This document shows, in pieces, positions 11,397-21,748 of a stretch of 64,000 nucleotides of DNA. The notes below the pieces were generated by a model. It had not been told where the DNA came from. It worked only from the letters and a program-made list of their open reading frames with translations, and did not search any database. This DNA comes from Ceratobasidium sp. AG-K (Eukaryota; Basidiomycota; Agaricomycetes; Cantharellales; Ceratobasidiaceae): positions 2,294,001 to 2,358,000 of the forward strand of contig JAWNGF010000002.1 of NCBI GenBank assembly GCA_037039685.1, given 5' to 3'. How positions within the stretch are numbered: position 1 is the first letter of the stretch; every line of letters begins with the position of its first letter. The position numbers and the translations under genes were made by a program.

Positions 11397-13964
11397 ATGG
11401 AAGTCGCCGATTCTCACATGACTGAGCATTTTTCTGCGCACGTAGCGTCTCACGCCGACATTGATATGTCGGGGGAATACTATGACGAGGAATACATCAT
11501 GCACGACGCAACCGAGCCCACAGACGACGCCGAGATCGAAATCTATGATGCGGAAATCAATGAACAGCCTGTCCATGATGAAGTCGAGATGGGCGAGTAC
11601 AACGACGATATTGCAGACGACGAGACGCACATGGGCACGTATGTTCCTGGGGACGATGCGACGGTAACGGACGTGACCGTTGAGGATATCCAGTTACGAT
11701 CTTCCCCTATCGCCTCGGGCACTCCTCGAGGAGTTCCAATGCATCCCATTTCACCACACGCGACAACAGACACCGATCTTGCTTTAAATGAAGCATCTGT
11801 TGATGCCCTTGTGGCCCACTCCCCTCATTCAGTGGCTACGCTCGTTGATGACTCTGAAGTTCATCCCGTGCAGGCTGAGGGGACGAAAGAAGCTTCTCTT
11901 AACGAGGTTATTGATCTCACTGGCGCGGACGACCAGCCTCAGGATTGGCCCGTTGAGGTCACCGAGCCAGCCGCACCCGAACATGACACTCACCATCACG
12001 AGGTAGAGACCACTGAGGGTGGAGCGTATGAAGGCGAAGACCCTGTTCAAGTCGTTGAACCCGGATCCCCTCTCCATCCAGTTCACCCAAACCAGCCACC
12101 GGAGGGCGAAGAAGAGGCCATCGTGTTGACTGATATTGGCGATGGTGTAGACGCGCCAAGCCACCTAGAGATACCTGGGCAACCCGAGCAGGACAGCCAC
12201 TCACCGATTGAAGAGGCCCTCGTAATTAACCAGCAAGTCCGAGACGACGCGGCCGACTCGATGGAGCCTTCACCTCCTGTTCGCCTTTATTATAAGGAGG
12301 AAAATTTGGGCATCGATCAAACCTTCGATATCTTTGCCCCAAGCGGCCTCGACTCTCAAGACGTGCATCTGTTGTTTCAAGATAATCGCACACTCTATTA
12401 CGAGCCCTTGTCGTCGTTCTTTGTGAGACTACGGGAAACAGAACACTTTTCTGGTAGTAGCTGGCAAGACGCCGAGATGGTACTTAGGTTAGAGTTTGGT
12501 ACCTCCGATCTTACCATCGGAGAGGTAAGAGGTCGCGTCGGGTGTTCAATCCTACATAAACTAACAGATGTTTTATTCAGGACCACAGAGATACAGACAA
12601 CATTTCACTCTTCAAGCTTGCGTTCATCTGGACTGGACTTGGTCTAGATGGACCACCCTGCCTAACCATTAAAAGACATCCTGAACGTTTCGCGGCTCGA
12701 TTCGCACGATTAGTGGAACAAGTGGAACAGGGGGATTTACAACACGACGGTCAGTGACAGGGAACATATATATTCAACAAGCGCTCATGACCAAACAGAG
12801 ACCGAAGCCCTTCACGAGGTACACGAGGGTGCTGAAGTTGAAACAAATGACGACGAACGCCCGGGAGGTTGGTCTCGCCCCTTTCTAAGATATTACATCG
12901 CTGACCAACTCACCCCAGTAAACGGTAAAAATACAACTCAGAGCGACGTCGAAGAACACCCTGGCAATGATGAAGATGAAGATAGTGAAGGCGGTGAAGC
13001 GCCAGCGGCAGGCGATCCTCATGTAACGGAGGAGGATGGCCGAACCCACGCACATGAGGGTGAGGACGTGGGAGGTGAGGCCGAGGACGAGGATGAAGTC
13101 GAAGACATTGCCTCTTCTACGGCCGAGGCATCCGAAAAGATAGACGCACGGCGTTACGAAACAGGCGTGGCACTCGACAACGCCCAGCACATTGAGATAT
13201 CGGATCCTGGTCCGGATAGTGAGCACGGCCTGGCAAATCGAGACGTTGCTCCAACCCAAGAAAACGAACAAAACATCCACTCGCTTGGCGCGCAGGATGC
13301 AGTCGCTGACGGCGTGGACAACGCCAATATCCGCGATCAAGAAGGAGGTTTATCCTCTCATGAATCGCCACCTAACTTGACCAAAGCCGATTCCGAGGCG
13401 CCTCAAGGCAAGTTCCAAGTATACGGCCTCCTAATTGTTCCTAATAGACTTTTTTCTAGATGAGTACGAGGAGTATGAAACCGTAGATAACGATCAAGAA
13501 ACTGGCACAAATGGGGTATCTGCATCGCCCTCGGCACACGCTGAACGTGCGTACCATATGCCGTGCGAGTACGCTATTCCACTCACTAACTTGGGGGACT
13601 CAGCTGGCGACTATGACGAGTACGAGGACTACGAAGATGCAGAGGATGTCCGTAAGTGGAATTGGTGTGACTGCCCGAGCCCGAGCCTCATAACGATCTT
13701 CAGGAGCAGCCGAAGGTCAACTGCCAGCCGACCACTCAGCCGACTCTGACGAGACGAACGTTACTCCACCGAGTACCCAGGTGGAAGTTCAAGGCACCGC
13801 CTCCAGTTCGAGCCTAAAGCGTAATATTGATGACGTTGAATACGAAAAATACGATACGCCAAGTGCCCCAAGTTCTCCTGGTGCGTATTTCATGAGAATC
13901 ATAAGCATCAGCACAACTGAATGGACCCCTAGCATCTGAGCATAAACGTCTTAAGCAAACATAG
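11397..13964 (+). CDS. Large acidic protein with SUMO-interaction-like motif, function unknown
   Basis: No family recognised with confidence. The first ATG in frame is 11397 (MEVADSHMTEHF). The N-terminal 300 residues are strongly acidic and Pro/Thr-rich, with a SIM-like VIDLTGADD at 11907-11933. A folded segment follows around 12290-12740 (LYYKEENLGIDQTFDIFAP, DVHLLFQDNRTLYYEPLSS, FVRLRETEHFSGSSW, LAFIWTGLGLDGPPCLT). It is followed by long Glu/Asp-rich tails with recurrent Tyr/Asp/Glu blocks (DEYEEYETVD, YDEYEDYEDAEDV, DVEYEKYDTP) and a basic end (EHKRLKQT, stop 13964). About six short introns separate the blocks. The composition suggests a nuclear, possibly chromatin-associated protein; that is inference. 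Divergent from TFB3. Confidence 0.7.
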
Positions 13965-14532
13965 TGCACCCATTGACGCGCGGCAGTGGAGCATGGTGGT
14001 TGCCTGGTGAAACACCACGTTTCACAAGGCTAAGTCCTGGAGGACCGATGGGCCGCCGGCTATGCCCTTCACCCCATAGCCTTTTCCTAACATTTAATTT
14101 ACAGGCAATTATTTTATACAGCACAAGTTTCCGCGTAAGTTTCGCGGCACGAGTACTAACACTTACAGATCTTCGAACAGTTACCTTCCGAGTTTGTAGA
14201 GCTTCCTCATGTTTTATATGGCTGTACTGTTGCGTCAATCCATGCGACTGGTTCTCAACTACTCTGGTTGTGCGTGTGACCTGCCCTTGATATCAGACAC
14301 GAGGAGATTCACCTGCGTGGTGGAGGTAACCCCCCCCCCCCCCCGCGCTATCTACCTTATAACCCCCCCTCTCCCCACTCATCTCTATACCATTCCCCAC
14401 TCTCTAGCCATCGGGACTGTACTCAACCTCCTCTGGAACTGCCCGATCCTACGCTTTGAGCTGTCTACTATATGTATGTCAGATACAGGTTTATCTGCGA
14501 TGATTGGCGCGCCTCATGTAGCTTTTCACTAG
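13965..14532. other. Intergenic region with C15 tract
   Basis: No gene is seen. It contains a 15-base cytosine run and a pyrimidine-rich segment (14330-14410), typical of fungal 5' UTR/promoter DNA, ahead of the small Pro-rich protein gene. Confidence 0.45.
14330..14344 (+). repeat. Poly-C homopolymer (15 C)
   Basis: An uninterrupted run of 15 cytosines directly follows gaggtaa. Length is likely to be polymorphic or error-prone in sequencing. Confidence 0.85.
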
Positions 14533-14988
14533 ATGACCATGTCTGACTCTGGATCGGATCGTGCTCAGAGTCCCGCCGATCTTTCTTCGTAAGTTAGCGT
14601 ATCAAAGCGATGCGATCCCCCATGCTCAATCGCTGGCAGTACCGACTCGGATATCAGTCCTATTAGTCCAGCAAGCGACTTTCCCCTTTCCGAGGAGCGG
14701 ACTTGGGAGCCCGACTATACGTCTCCCGAGGAAGACGAGGAGCCACAATTTCGTGGAATGGGGAATCAACCAACGGTCCAGAGGGACCCAACGCCCCCAG
14801 TACACCCAGTGCCCCCGCCACCCCCAGTGGCAGTACCCCTAGATCCACCTGTGACGCCAGCTCAATACGTCGATACCCGACAACGACGGGGAGGCGCAAG
14901 TCGACCAGTAGCCGCAGCAGAGACGCTGGTAATCCCAGCCCCTCGCGTGGGCACGCCGCCGCTCCCGGTTCCTGGTGATGGTCAATAG
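14533..14988 (+). CDS. Small Ser/Pro-rich protein, function unknown
   Basis: Two exons fit well: 14533-14588 (MTMSDSGSDRAQSPADLS) and 14640-14988, separated by a gtaagt...ggcag intron of 51 nt that keeps frame (continuing TDSDISPISPASDF). The product is about 134 residues, with an acidic Ser-rich first half (LSEERTWEPDYTSPEEDEE) and a proline-rich second half (PPVHPVPPPPPVAVPLDPP) ending at 14988. It has no signal peptide or membrane span. It is probably disordered; no family recognised. A chance open frame is possible but the splice consensus supports a gene. Confidence 0.5.
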
Positions 14989-16244
14989 GGTAGCATGCCG
15001 CTATGAACATTCGCTCTCCCGCTCACCCTAGCCTTATTTATTTATTTATTTACTCAGCCTTTCTTTGAATGGAGTTGTTTTTGAAAAAACTGAATATTGT
15101 CTTTGCAATTGCGATTATATATTACAGACTTTGTACCATCGTTGCTATCTCGTCAATCTATCTATTACATACTCACCTACTGTGCTACACAATTGCTACC
15201 TCCGTTTTCCGATCACTTTCATCTCAATTTCAGCAGTTACTTAGAATCGATCCCTTCGGCATTTCATCTCACACATCATTCCCGATCTATCTGCACGTCA
15301 CACTATCGACGAATGTGCCAGGCGCCGCCGTTGGTGATGATCCAGCGACTGGTCGTGGGCCTACGTAAAAACACCCGATCAGCTCAGACGTGCAAGTATG
15401 ATCCAGTCGAACGGTGCCACACAAGCGCTAACCTTGAAGAGCGCACAAGGATACTGCCAACAATTTGAGGTTGCCTTTTGACCGCCACCTGGTGTCGTCT
15501 GAAATGCTCACAGCGCCGTAACGCAAGGTTCTATTGTTTACACAAATAGCAAGGCGGATTGCACTGGGTAAGTTATCCTACGAATAAACTTGCGACAATG
15601 ATAAAGGATGTCGAGGTGGCCAAAGGTCACAACAATTGGCATTAGCTTCGCACAGGCATATGTTACCTGCTGCAAGTAGTTTAGGGATCGTCGCACCTTC
15701 AAGGGCAAATTGAACAACTGGACCTGTTTTGTGGCGCTGTAGAGGGGTTCGTAAGGGATGAATGGTACCTGAGTCATAAGATTACAGCCGGGCGCTTAAG
15801 ATAGCGGTCGAGCCTAATCAGTCCCAAACACTACCAGCTAAATCACTGAGAACAATGCGGGTCTTACGTTTGTAATGATCGCTGGACACGAGTAAAGATT
15901 TCTCAGCGGACTCATCCACGGAGTATTTGTGGATGGCCTTCAGGACAATAGTGATTTGTACCACGTCCACCCTCTATCTGGCACACTACATTACATTTTC
16001 AGGCCGTTTTCTGAAATTTACCAGTTGCGGCTTCCTCCAACTCCACATTGGCCCAAGCGCACATGGAACAAAAACAACGAGGCTTGATCGCTGAATCTAC
16101 ATTGATCACAGGGTTGAATACCATGTCCGTTTATATAGTTGGCGTGAGGGCTTCCAGGTCCTCCAATAAACACTGCTCCACTTCCCAACCACATATATCT
16201 ACGTTACTTAACGCCATCTAATTACCGATTTTATCTATCTGGGA
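14989..16244. other. Intergenic stretch, no gene recognised
   Basis: About 1.26 kb with a TTTATTTATTTATTT motif at about 15035 (probably the 3' UTR of the small Pro-rich gene) and AT-rich sequence. Open frames at 15069-15468 have hydrophobic residues but no supporting splice or motif evidence. Confidence 0.45.
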
Positions 16245-17416
16245 ATGACTGAAGTTCACTGCTCCGCGACGAGCGATGCCATCCTGGCAGGACTGGTGGG
16301 TTATACCATCAAACGGTCGTTAAATATGCAACTTACCATTACCGCTTTGTAGACCCCTTCTGTCGAGCCCGAATCTGCTGTGGGTACTAGTTGTTATAAT
16401 CAAATTCGTCCGAGCTTACCGTTCATCCAGTTTCCCGACCATGTCCCAACGACCGAGCAAAGTGGAGTTGTCATGGCCCTAGATTCGGTCAGTTTGTGCC
16501 CGAGAAGTATGATTCGAGTCTTACCTTCGTTCAATAGCACTCGCGTCATGCACTACCCCCGTCGGCGTTTGCTACCCGCACCTCTCGTCCTCGCATTACC
16601 AACAACAGGGCCCGTCCTTATCAGGATACATCTAGTCGTTCCAACTCGCACCGCAGATCCGAAACCCCGTGTCGATACTTTGTCGCAGGCAATTGCACCA
16701 CTAGCAGCACCTGTCGCTATCGACATGACCTAGCGAGTTCGAATCAAGATCCAGACCTGGATCAGCAGCTGCGGGCTTTTGTTTGGGGCGAGGATGCCGA
16801 TAGCTCCCGGAAATCCTCGGAACCGCCAATGAACCTCGAGGATATGCATTCCCCATCTGCCCCACCCGCCAATAGAGATGACTTTCCCGACCTCGACGAT
16901 GTGTCGGACGAGGAGGAGCTTCATGAGGTTATACACCACCCTTTGACCGCAATGTCTGAAGTTCGATTCCATTCAAACGCCCATCCTGGTCACATGCGCA
17001 CCTATTTTGTCGCCAAACGTCAAGCAGTTCTTGAATACGAGGGAAACAATGTTGGGGTTCTCAGCGGTGGCGTCTTGCTTGGCATTCCTACCCTCTCCGA
17101 CGCCTCTACCACCAGAGTGACCGATCAGTGCTTTGAGGACATGCCCGGGTCAGACGTGCCTAGCAGCTCTCCCGTATCGTCTATTTCGAATAGCAGCGAT
17201 ATCGAACTATGGCAGGGGCCCGTGAAATTTGATGACGCCGAGGCTACGGAGAGCTTGGTTTGGGCAGACGAAGAGTTCGTTGATTTCCAGATGGGTGAAA
17301 TTGAGCCTAGCTCCTGCAACCCCGTCCAACTCCCGGTAATGCCCACTCCTCCGCCTGTTATACGCCGGATAATTCGACAGTCGGAAAGCCATAACAGAAG
17401 GCATTCTCTTTCCTAA
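16245..17416 (+). CDS. CCCH-type zinc-finger protein
   Basis: After joining four exons the frame is continuous. Exon 1 starts MTEVHCSATSDAILAGL at 16245; introns with good consensus follow at about 16296-16352, 16380-16431 and 16489-16539. The single CCCH finger reads CRYFVAGNCTTSSTCRYRH (spacing C-x7-C-x5-C-x3-H, at about 16670-16730). The preceding segment is Arg/Ser-rich (NNRARPYQDTSSRSNSHRR). The C-terminal half is acidic with DDFPDLDDVSDEEELHEV and ends RRHSLS at 17416. CCCH fingers of this spacing usually bind RNA, so a post-transcriptional role is a family-based inference. The target is unknown. Confidence 0.75.
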
Positions 17417-17939
17417 TAACAACTAATGGTTTCCGATTGCTTATCTATCTAATCCGCTGTTCGCGGCTCGGTTCCTTAGGATTCTCCTTGTAGCATTCAT
17501 GTGTAAATAATTTTCTTTCTCTTTCTCGATGCAACATACATTTCCATTGTACTACTTCGACATTAAACTCAATAACATTACCATTGAAACGTTTAAATAT
17601 CAGACCTACATCATCGTGTATGCATTGTTTCAGCCTCCTAATTGCCACCCGCCAAGGCAATCGACCCTACTAATCGAAAAGAGATTACACGAGTGATAAC
17701 CCCAAACTGGTATGCGGACTGGGATTGGTACTAGCCATTAGGTGAGCAAATGTTGTTCGAAAGAGCGATGAAAATGACCACGTGATCTTATTGGCCTGTT
17801 TCACCGTTGTTCTTCGCCATTACTCACCCGTCACTGCCCTGGTGTGGCTTGTTCTAGAGTTCCCTTTGAGCGAAAGCCATTTATCTTAGACGAATCCTTG
17901 TAATTTACCCTTTTTTAAACTTGGCTCCCACTTGGTCCA
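17417..17939. other. Intergenic region
   Basis: Contains the 3' flank of the CCCH gene and the upstream region of the transporter. No additional gene or RNA was recognised. Confidence 0.45.
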
Positions 17940-20744
17940 ATGCCAAGCTCAACCCCTCCCGGCTCTCCCAGGTCTCCTGTCTCCCCTCGTCGTATCCACG
18001 TGTCTCATCCTCATACCACTCAAAACCCCAATATGCAAGACGTTGAGAGGCTCGAGTCGGTTCCAGAAGACGACCGGTTGCCAGGGTGGCCAAAGAGCAA
18101 ACAAGGGTCTTTGGAGCGGCAGTCTGATGCAGTTGGCCCAGGTAAGCTCTTTGGAGTCTCTGCTTGTTTGCTCCATTAGGCTTATTGTTTGGGTGCAAGC
18201 CATTGGAGAGCCTGACAACCAACCACCTCCATCTTTTGCTCAGTCGGAATTTGAAACGGTCAGGGCTTGTACAGGTTATGGCTTCGACGTTCTCATATTA
18301 ATATATCCTAACCGGGCAGATTATTCGGAGGCAAAGAAATAATGCTCCGCACGGTCTCAAGGTCGTTCCTGCTCCGTCACGCTTCCCCCACATTGACAAT
18401 AACTGGGAGTTTAGGTGAGTAGTCCATTTAACTTGGTGGTTTGTGCTGAGGCACTATCATGTACCTTGTCTTCCTCTAGCGGGTGGGGGTCAATATCCTA
18501 TTCCGAACTTACAGAAGAACAGCTCGCCGAAGCTCACGAGCGCATGTCTGAGTCTGACACGCAGATGGGTGGGTCCCGCAGTTTATTTGATGCATAAGGT
18601 CATTGACTTTGCCTCTCTAATGGCTTTGGTCCCGGACAGGCCAGTTTCGTTCCAGTTCTATATCTGGGAACGGCGTTGTTGGGTCTGTGTTTTACGCATT
18701 CCCTGCGGTGGCCATGGTCGCTTCTATATTTTCACCGCTTGCCCTACTAATTGCGTGCCTAATCTTGACCATATATCGCCCTATACTCTTGGAACTCGGA
18801 AGTGCGATTCGTCTTAATGGCGCCAACTATGTGTACCTACTTCAGTGCTCTGGAAAGATGCTGGGCTCCATTGGCGCTGCCGCCACACTACTGGATGCAG
18901 TCGCGACTAGCGTTGTTAGCGCAGCCACAGCCGGCGCTTATCTGAAAGGAGAATTATCCACTCTACCGGTTCAGGAATGGGCAATTGGGTTATGTCTACT
19001 GGCTGGGATCACCTTGGTTGCGTTAATATCTTTGCACGAGAGCAGTGGCTTGACTTTGAGCATTACAGTCATTCATGTAAGCACAACCTTGCGGTATTCA
19101 CATAAATTTATTACTAAACCTAGTTTGGTTCAGATGACAGTAATGACAGCGCTCATGATAGCCTCTGCGGTAGCCTGGACTCGGACCGGTATGGGTGTAT
19201 TACGGGACAATTGGGAGTTGCGCCCAACGGGTGGATCGGGGATTCTCCGTTCGATCTTCAATGGTGTTTGTATAGGTTTTCTAGGGGTTACTGGCGAGTA
19301 ACACTATTTCACTCCAATAATCCGTTATTCACGTTCTCTCTGTAGGGTTTGAGTGTACCCCGGCCTATATTCAAAACATAAAACCTCAGTCCTATGGCCC
19401 AACGCTCAGGAACCTTCTAGTCATGGCGCTGTTTTTAAACGCGCCACTTATGCTCCTTGTCTATGCTCTACTTCCTAGCCAGGTAATACTGAGCGGCGCG
19501 AACGTGTTGTCGGTTCTCGCTGAGGTCGCTGTTGGACGGTCCATGCGAATTGCGGTTGTAGTCGATTGTTTGTTGGTTCTTTCTGGGGGGGTCTTTGCTG
19601 GAATTGTCACAGGATGTCGTCTGGTGGAGAGCTTGGCTCGGTGAGTACCTGCGTTTCGCTCGTGGTTAGCGATTGTGTGCCTGATAAATCCATGTGCTAG
19701 CGAGAGAGTTCTCCCGCAGATTTTTCTTCGCCCTCTCCCTGTAACGGGAACCGCTTTTATGCCTGTTGGACTATTTTTTGTGGTTTCCGTTGTCATATAT
19801 GCGTCCTCGGGCTTCTCGCTAACTACGGTATCGACTATGTTCTCCGCAACATTCTTGTTTACCATGCTACTAGTGAGTAGGCACTTGCCATCGCCAGTCA
19901 GACACCTGATTTTTATACCAACTACCCCAGTACGGCATATCCTGTCTTTTGCTCAAATTCTCACGAGACCGTCTGCCTCGAGATTATAAAACGTCACTAT
20001 GGGCTGTTGTATTAGCTATCGTGGCGATCTTGATTGTTCTGGGCGGAAACATTGCTCAAAAGTGAGTTGCAATTTGGGCAATTTCTGCGAATCGGATTCT
20101 AACTGCAATATAACAGCCCTAAAACACTGGGACTATTTTTGGCTTATTTCTCTGTGATCCTGCTGTGCATGATGTTTCCTAATTCTCGGCTCAAAATTGC
20201 CCGTGTCACCCTATGGGTACTCGATCAGACGAGATTGCTTCGAGGATGCCAGTTAGATCGTTTTATCATACGTTGGATCAAACGTTTCCGGAGAGATCCT
20301 GTTGTCGTGTGGGTAAAGGAAGATCATGTGCGTCGAATATATCTCTTTGTTTCTTGGGCTTATGGAATACAGGTCAACCATTTGATCCAAGCGATGTTAT
20401 ACATTCGAAGGAATGAACTGACGGCCCGCGTCATGTTTGTCCACGCATATACCGACATAGAATGTATCCCATCCGAATTGAAGGCCAATATTAAGATTCT
20501 TGACGAAGCTTTTCCTTCGATTACCTTGGATCTTATTTTCATTAAAGGGGGGTTTGGACCAACGGTGCGTTTCAAACTGGAAAAGCGCTTGACTTTGAGC
20601 TAATTGTCCGTCGGAACCAAGTTGGTTGAGGCAACCAGTCAGGCCTTCGATGTACCACGAAGCCAGATGTTCATGTCATGCCCTGGTAAAGATCACTCTC
20701 GAAGACTTGGCGACTACCGGGGGGTGCGAGTGATCGATTTTTAA
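17940..20744 (+). CDS. APC-family amino-acid transporter with C-terminal soluble domain
   Basis: Integral membrane permease of the amino acid-polyamine-organocation superfamily. It has a hydrophilic N-terminus (MPSSTPPGSPRSPVSPRR) and then successive hydrophobic spans: YAFPAVAMVASIFSPLALL, the conserved IYRPILLELGSAIRLNGANY segment, MLGSIGAAATLLDAVATS, WAIGLCLLAGITLVALIS, MTALMIASAVAW, GVCIGFLGVTGFE, LLVMALFLNAPLMLLVYAL, VVVDCLLVLSGGVFAGIV, GLFFVVSVVIYASSGFSL and LGLFLAYFSVILLCMM. A cytosolic C-terminal domain of about 120 residues follows (DPVVVWVKEDHV... to GVRVIDF, stop 20744), which may be an alpha/beta regulatory fold. About ten introns are needed; the first exons (17940-18600) are the least certain. 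The substrate cannot be told from sequence. Confidence 0.8.
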
Positions 20745-21748
20745 CGAACGCAACGTTGATGCCACGAAGTAAAACCTTCCTTCTGTCGCGGCCCGAGGGG
20801 GGTGTACCCCACCTTATGTATATCTATAATTGCGCATATACTTATCAACTATGCCACTGGACTGGATAGTATGGTAACCGAATAGGTTAGTTGGTCTATA
20901 ATATACCATATGAGCGTTGAACAACGCAAACGCCCCGTCCCCGCTATCCGTGTTGGAGTCGCTATTGCATATCTTTCCCCCAGGAGATTTGAACTTGGCG
21001 GTAGCCTCCTACTCTAATTTGTAGTGCATCATTCGCTCGTCCACTGGCACTGGAATTTTCTGAATACTCGGGGTGGATTAACTTGCGATGACCTGGGCCT
21101 GAGGCAGGCAGTCGCGCATCGTAGAGTATCACTTGCAATCCGCACCCCGGCATTACTGTAAGCTCTACGGCCGGATTATACCAAAAAAGTTACTTGGTAT
21201 TGCAAAAAACGCTTGCATCGATAGATATATAGACATCAAGTGATCGAGAGGCAAGTAATGGTGAGATTATCTTACCTTTTAAGATATGTACCTCCATCCA
21301 AGTTGTCATCGCACACCCTTTCTTACGTAAATCGATGTGCCGTAGTCAATCCCACCTCCACAACGGACTAGGTTCCACCGGAAAGTATGATCCGTAACGC
21401 ATGTGAGAGCAACGCAAGTCCAATACGACATAAAAGAAAAGTGGAGGGCGGCAGCGAAACGCCCCAGCCGCCGATAGATATGATGATAAGCGTCTAAAAG
21501 ACCTTCACTATCTAATCGGGCTCGGCTAGCGGGTGAGAAGCGACCAGACTTGTCGGGTAGCAACTCCGATAGGTATCCTAAATGGCAAGAACGTGAACGC
21601 CGGACGGTGATCCAATCAGACCGCTCTCCGCAGCTTTCAGTTGGAGCAAGGCACCATGTCCCGTCCCGGAGTCCCAAACTAGCTCTCGCTCTATAAAGAC
21701 CCATCAGTTCCAGACTCGTCGATCAGCAACAACCCACCACTCATTAGC
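20745..21748. other. Intergenic region upstream of amine oxidase
   Basis: About 1 kb with no supported gene. The right end carries a TATA box and a short leader for the amine oxidase gene. A minus open frame at 21306-21704 lacks motifs. Confidence 0.45.
21692..21697 (+). promoter_or_regulatory. TATA box of copper amine oxidase gene
   Basis: TATAAA lies 52 bp before the ATG at 21749, within ctctataaagaccc. The short distance implies a leader of only about 20-30 nt. Confidence 0.6.

Noticed and set aside
14289..14532. Upstream exon for the small Pro-rich protein
   Set aside because: The C15 tract and pyrimidine-rich sequence look like a promoter/leader, and no in-frame splice into 14533 is convincing.
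15069..15468. Hydrophobic plus-strand frames of 99-123 codons
   Set aside because: Pyrimidine-rich DNA gives hydrophobic residues by chance; no start context, splice or family support.
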